Below are positions 60,777 to 64,000 of a stretch of 64,000 nucleotides of DNA, in pieces. This stretch comes from Limimaricola sp. G21655-S1. GTDB lineage: Bacteria > Pseudomonadota > Alphaproteobacteria > Rhodobacterales > Rhodobacteraceae. The notes beneath the pieces were generated by a model that saw nothing but the letters and a program-made list of their open reading frames with translations, did no database searches and was not told the DNA's origin. Location: assembly GCF_027213785.1 (NCBI RefSeq), contig NZ_JAPWGO010000007.1, forward strand, positions 62,001 to 126,000. The letters run 5' to 3'. Position 1 is the first letter of the stretch; every line of letters begins with the position of its first letter. The translations under genes were made by a program, and so were the position numbers.

Positions 60777-61361
60777 TCAGCCCGTTGCGGTACGACCGCG
60801 CCGATCGGCCCTCAGATTGGCGTAGAGCACGTGATTGCGCCAGCGCCCGTCGATCTGCAGATAGCTTTGCGCCACGCCTTCATACTTGTAGCCGCAGCTT
60901 TCCAAGAGCCGCCGTGATGGCGTGTTCTCAGGCAGGCAGCCCGCTTCGATCCGGCTCAGATCCATGACGGTGAAGGCATGGTGCACCACCGCCTGCACCG
61001 CCTCGCGCATGTACCCCATGCGCGCGAAGGGCTCGCCGATCCAGTAGCCCGTGGTACCCGCCTGCGCCGGGCCGCGCCGGATGTTGTCGAGGGTGATCGC
61101 GCCGAGAAGCATCTGGTCGGCGCGGCGGATCAGGAACAGCGGCAGCGCCGTGTTCTGGCTGATCGAGCGCTGTGCCCAGTAGACCCGGTTCGTGAAGGCG
61201 CGACGCGTCAAGTGATCGGCGGCCCAGGTCGGCTCCCAGCGGGTCAGGAAGGCCGCCGAATCGCGACGCAGCGCCGCCCAGGCCCGGAAGTCGCCATGCA
61301 CGGGCGGGCGCAAAACGAGCCGCTCGGTCTCGATCTGGACCCGCCGGCGCTGGCCGAGCAT
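60777..61361 (-). CDS. GNAT acetyltransferase, RimJ/RimL type
   Basis: This 194-residue protein has IETERLVLRPPVHGDFRAWA at the N-terminus and GYWIGEPFARMGYMREAVQA as the acetyl-CoA site, then RRLLESCGYKYEGVAQSYLQ, which matches ribosomal-protein-alanine acetyltransferase relatives. Its ATG shares one base with the stop of the upstream M16 peptidase (TGATG), so expression is coupled. Confidence 0.9.
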   Translation of the reverse strand: MLGQRRRVQIETERLVLRPPVHGDFRAWAALRRDSAAFLTRWEPTWAADHLTRRAFTNRVYWAQRSISQNTALPLFLIRRADQMLLGAITLDNIRRGPAQAGTTGYWIGEPFARMGYMREAVQAVVHHAFTVMDLSRIEAGCLPENTPSRRLLESCGYKYEGVAQSYLQIDGRWRNHVLYANLRADRRGRTATG

Positions 61362-62626
61362 CAGGCGGCGAGCCTTTCCTTCAGCTCCTCCAGACGCGGC
61401 GCGGTCTCGGCCGGTCCATAGAGCGCCAGCGCGCTGCCCGCCCCGCCCGCGGCATGGGCGGCGAATTCGCGCACCGCCTCGACGGTGACGGCATCGATCT
61501 TCTCGACCGCCTCCTCGACCGCCGGCACGCGCCCCCAGATCGCGAGCATCCGCGCCAGACGCTCGGCCCGGTTCGAGGGGCTCTCCAGCCCCATCAGCAT
61601 CCCGGCCTTCATCTGCGCCCGGGCGCGGGCCACCTCGGCCTCGCTCATGTCGCCCGCCGCGCGCTTCATCTCGTCCATCGTGATCCGTGCCAGATCGCCG
61701 ATCTCCTCAGCCGAGGTGCCGGCATAGATCGTGGTCATGCCGGTATCCTCGTAGGCCCCGGCCTGCGCGAAGATGGTGTAGCACAGCCCCCGGTCCTCGC
61801 GGATCTTCTGGAACAGCCGCGAGGACATGCCGCCGCCAAGCGCGGTGGCATAGATCTGCGCGGTGTAGATCGCCGGGTCGCGGTAATGCGGACCTTCCAG
61901 CGCCATCGCGAAATGCACCTGCTCGAGCGGCTTGATGACCCGCCTCTCGCCGCCCATGAAGCGCGCGGGCGGCTGGATCGGCGCGGTGACGCGCGGCGCC
62001 AGCCCGCCGAACAGACGCTCGGCCGCGCGCACGATCTCGTCGTGATCCACGTCCCCCGCGGCCGAAAGGATCAGCTGGCCCGGCCCGTAATGCGACCGGG
62101 TGAAATCCTGCAGATCGGCGCGGCTGAACTGCGCAACACGCTCGGCCGGGCCGAGAATGGTTCGACCCAACGGCTGGTCCGGATAGGCCTCTTCCTGAAG
62201 CCAGTCGAAGATGATGTCGTCGGGCGTGTCCAGCGCCTGGCCGATCTCCTGGAGGATCACGCCGCGCTCGACCTCGATCTCCTCTTCCGAGAACACCGGG
62301 TTCAGCAGGATATCCGAGATCACGTCGAGCGCGAGCCCCACATCCTGCCCCAGCACGCGAGCATAATAGGCGGTCATCTCCCGCGAGGTATAGGCGTTGA
62401 TGTAGCCGCCCACATCCTCGATCGCCTCGGCGATGGCGAGCGCCGAGCGTGTCTTGGTGCCCTTGAAGGCCATGTGCTCGAGGAAATGCGCGATGCCGTT
62501 CTGATCCGCCGTCTCGTGGCGTCCGCCAGCCAGCACCCAGATGCCGATCGAGGCCGATTGCAGCCCCGGCATCCGCTCCGTGGCGATGCGGAAACCATTG
62601 GACAGGGTGTGAAGCTGGACACTCAC
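61361..62626 (-). CDS. M16-family zinc peptidase (mitochondrial-processing-peptidase-like)
   Basis: This 421-residue protein has the inverted zinc motif HFLEHMAFKGT (HxxEH, residues about 48-52) and the downstream Glu in REMTAYYARVL-EEIEVERGVILQEI. The two-domain M16 layout has the glycine-rich loop (ALGGGMSSRLFQKIREDRGL) in the second half. The start is GTG at 62624-62626, overlapping the thrC stop (GTGA). Confidence 0.92.
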   Translation of the reverse strand: MSVQLHTLSNGFRIATERMPGLQSASIGIWVLAGGRHETADQNGIAHFLEHMAFKGTKTRSALAIAEAIEDVGGYINAYTSREMTAYYARVLGQDVGLALDVISDILLNPVFSEEEIEVERGVILQEIGQALDTPDDIIFDWLQEEAYPDQPLGRTILGPAERVAQFSRADLQDFTRSHYGPGQLILSAAGDVDHDEIVRAAERLFGGLAPRVTAPIQPPARFMGGERRVIKPLEQVHFAMALEGPHYRDPAIYTAQIYATALGGGMSSRLFQKIREDRGLCYTIFAQAGAYEDTGMTTIYAGTSAEEIGDLARITMDEMKRAAGDMSEAEVARARAQMKAGMLMGLESPSNRAERLARMLAIWGRVPAVEEAVEKIDAVTVEAVREFAAHAAGGAGSALALYGPAETAPRLEELKERLAA

Positions 62627-64000
62627 CGCGCGATCTTCTCCCGAATGACGGATTGCAGGGCCGCGAGATCGTTCTCGACCTGCGTCACCCGCTCCGCACG
62701 GTCATACAGCCCCGCCATCCGGGTTGGAAGGGGCGGCCGGATCGTGGTGGCGGCCTCGACCGCGTCGGGGAACTTGGCCGGATGCGCGGTGGCGAGGGTG
62801 ACCATCGGGTTCGCGCCGAGATGTGCCTCGGCCACGTGCACACCCACCGCCGAATGCGGGCAGAGCAGTTCACCGGTCTGCTCGTGGATGCGACGGATCG
62901 TCTCGCGTGTATCCTCCTCGGTGGCGCGGCCCGAGGCGAAGCTGTCGCGCAGCCGGCCGATCGCGCCCTGGCTCACGGCGAAACCGCCATTCGCCTTCAG
63001 CTCGTCCATCAGCTGCGCCACGGCGGTACCGTCGCGGCCATAGGCATCCCACAAGGCCCGCTCGAAGTTCGAGGAGACCTGGATGTCCATCGAGGGACTG
63101 ATGGTCGGCGTCACGCCCGACTTGCGATGCTCGCCGTTCTCGATGGTGCGGTGCAGGATGTCGTTGCGATTGGTGGCGATGACCAGCCGACCGATCGTCA
63201 GGCCCATCCGCCGGGCGATGTCACCCGCATAGATGTCGCCGAAATTGCCGGTGGGTACCGTGAAGTCGATTTCGCGATGCGGCGCGCCAAGGCTGGTGGC
63301 GGCCGTGAAATAGTAGACCACCTGCGCCAGCACCCGGCCCCAGTTGATCGAGTTCACGCCCGCAAGCCGCACCTCGTCGCGGAAGACGAAATCGTTGAAC
63401 ATGTCCTTGAGCGCGGCCTGACAATCGTCGAAATCGCCGGTCACCGCGAGGGTGTGGACGTTCTTTTCGCGCGGAGTGGTCATCTGCCGGCGCTGCACCT
63501 CGGAGATCCGCTCATGCGGGTAGAGGATCACCACGTCGACATTGGCGAGCCCGCGAAACGCCTCGATCGCCGCCGAGCCGGTATCGCCCGAGGTGGCACC
63601 AACGATGGTGATACGCTCGCCGGAGCGCTCAAGCGATGCCTGAAACAGCTGACCAATCAGCTGCATGGCAAAGTCCTTGAAGGCCAGGGTCGGCCCGTGG
63701 AACAGCTCCAGCAGGTGATGGTTCGGCCCGAGCTGGCTGAGTGGCGCCCGCGCCGGATGCGCAAAGCTCGCATAGGCCCTAGCGATCAGGCGGCGGAACT
63801 CGTCATCGGAGAAGGCGTCGCCGATGAAGGGGCGCATCACCCGAAAGGCCACCTCCTCGTAGGGCTGACCCGCCATGGCCGCGATCTGCGCGCGATCGAA
63901 CATCGGCACGGTTTCGGGGACATAGAGACCGCCATCGCGGGCGAGGCCGGTTAGCATCGCCTCCTCGAAGGAAAGGCTCGGGGCCTGGCCGCGGGTCGAG
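62623..64000 (-). CDS. thrC: Threonine synthase (5' end outside the window)
   Basis: About 459 codons are visible. The frame stays open to the right edge, reading STRGQAPSLSFEEAMLTGLA at the boundary, which is the usual N-terminus lacking only the first few residues. The PLP lysine is in HGPTLAFKDFAMQL, and VPTGNFGDIYAGDIARRMG and SGDTGSAAIEAFRG are typical. It converts O-phosphohomoserine to threonine. It is followed by the M16 peptidase with overlapping stop and start. Confidence 0.95.
   Translation of the reverse strand, partial: STRGQAPSLSFEEAMLTGLARDGGLYVPETVPMFDRAQIAAMAGQPYEEVAFRVMRPFIGDAFSDDEFRRLIARAYASFAHPARAPLSQLGPNHHLLELFHGPTLAFKDFAMQLIGQLFQASLERSGERITIVGATSGDTGSAAIEAFRGLANVDVVILYPHERISEVQRRQMTTPREKNVHTLAVTGDFDDCQAALKDMFNDFVFRDEVRLAGVNSINWGRVLAQVVYYFTAATSLGAPHREIDFTVPTGNFGDIYAGDIARRMGLTIGRLVIATNRNDILHRTIENGEHRKSGVTPTISPSMDIQVSSNFERALWDAYGRDGTAVAQLMDELKANGGFAVSQGAIGRLRDSFASGRATEEDTRETIRRIHEQTGELLCPHSAVGVHVAEAHLGANPMVTLATAHPAKFPDAVEAATTIRPPLPTRMAGLYDRAERVTQVENDLAALQSVIREKIAR

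Overview
The window is a high-GC, gene-dense chromosomal segment of an alphaproteobacterium, most likely a Rhodobacteraceae (Roseobacter/Rhodobacter-type). The evidence is the gene content and local gene pairings: phaC, phaP and phaR beside a divergent phaZ, lysC-ptsP, thrC-M16 peptidase-GNAT-FAD oxidase, a 5-formyltetrahydrofolate cyclo-ligase/metallophosphoesterase/yebC group and a small XRE regulator. Genus and species cannot be fixed from the sequence alone.

Layout of the left host part (1-28.6 kb). On the minus strand come yebC, an SLC13-type carrier with RCK domains, a metallophosphoesterase, 5-FCL and mgtE. They are followed by guaD (+), hisN and an XRE regulator (-), a BI-1/YccA membrane protein (+) and a methyltransferase (-). 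The polyhydroxyalkanoate (PHA) cluster is next: phaR, phaP and phaC on the minus strand and phaZ on the plus strand, with palindromes of the expected PhaR-operator form between phaC and phaP. Then come an aminotransferase, a phosphatase coupled to an ABC exporter, ygfZ, an inositol-monophosphatase-family enzyme, efp, a small conserved protein, cobQ, a PopZ-like protein, tolC, a protein-isoaspartate methyltransferase and tRNA-Cys.

Integrated element (about 28.58-38.00 kb). A 9.4-kb element sits in the 3' half of tRNA-Cys. It is bounded by an exact 50-bp direct repeat that starts in the anticodon stem and restores the tRNA at the left end. The left arm carries a tyrosine integrase, an excisionase-like protein, a MerR-like DNA-binding protein, two small proteins and a 51-residue Arc-type repressor. 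A second Arc-type gene is transcribed away from the first across a palindromic operator and is followed by a lipoprotein and a zinc-ribbon membrane protein, which are likely cargo. The right arm is a leftward operon of small proteins, a primase-polymerase, a RecA-fold helicase, an iteron-like repeat cluster that could be the origin, and an HK97-fold major capsid protein. No portal, terminase, maturation protease, tail or lysis gene is visible. This pattern fits a phage satellite that brings its own capsid protein and relies on a helper phage, and it is the most interesting part of the window.

Right host part (38-64 kb). This holds a CPA1 antiporter, a lytic transglycosylase, a phospholipase D-family protein, a YghU-type glutathione transferase, an NhaC antiporter, a DksA/TraR-type zinc finger, the molybdate operon modABC, a histone-deacetylase-family hydrolase, a NUDIX hydrolase, a DUF1178 protein, lysC, ptsP, arsH (with a strong dyad but no neighbouring arsR), an EcsC-family protein, two GNAT acetyltransferases, a flavin reductase-like protein, a SulP carrier divergent from apt, an FAD-linked oxidase, an M16 peptidase and thrC, which runs off the right edge.
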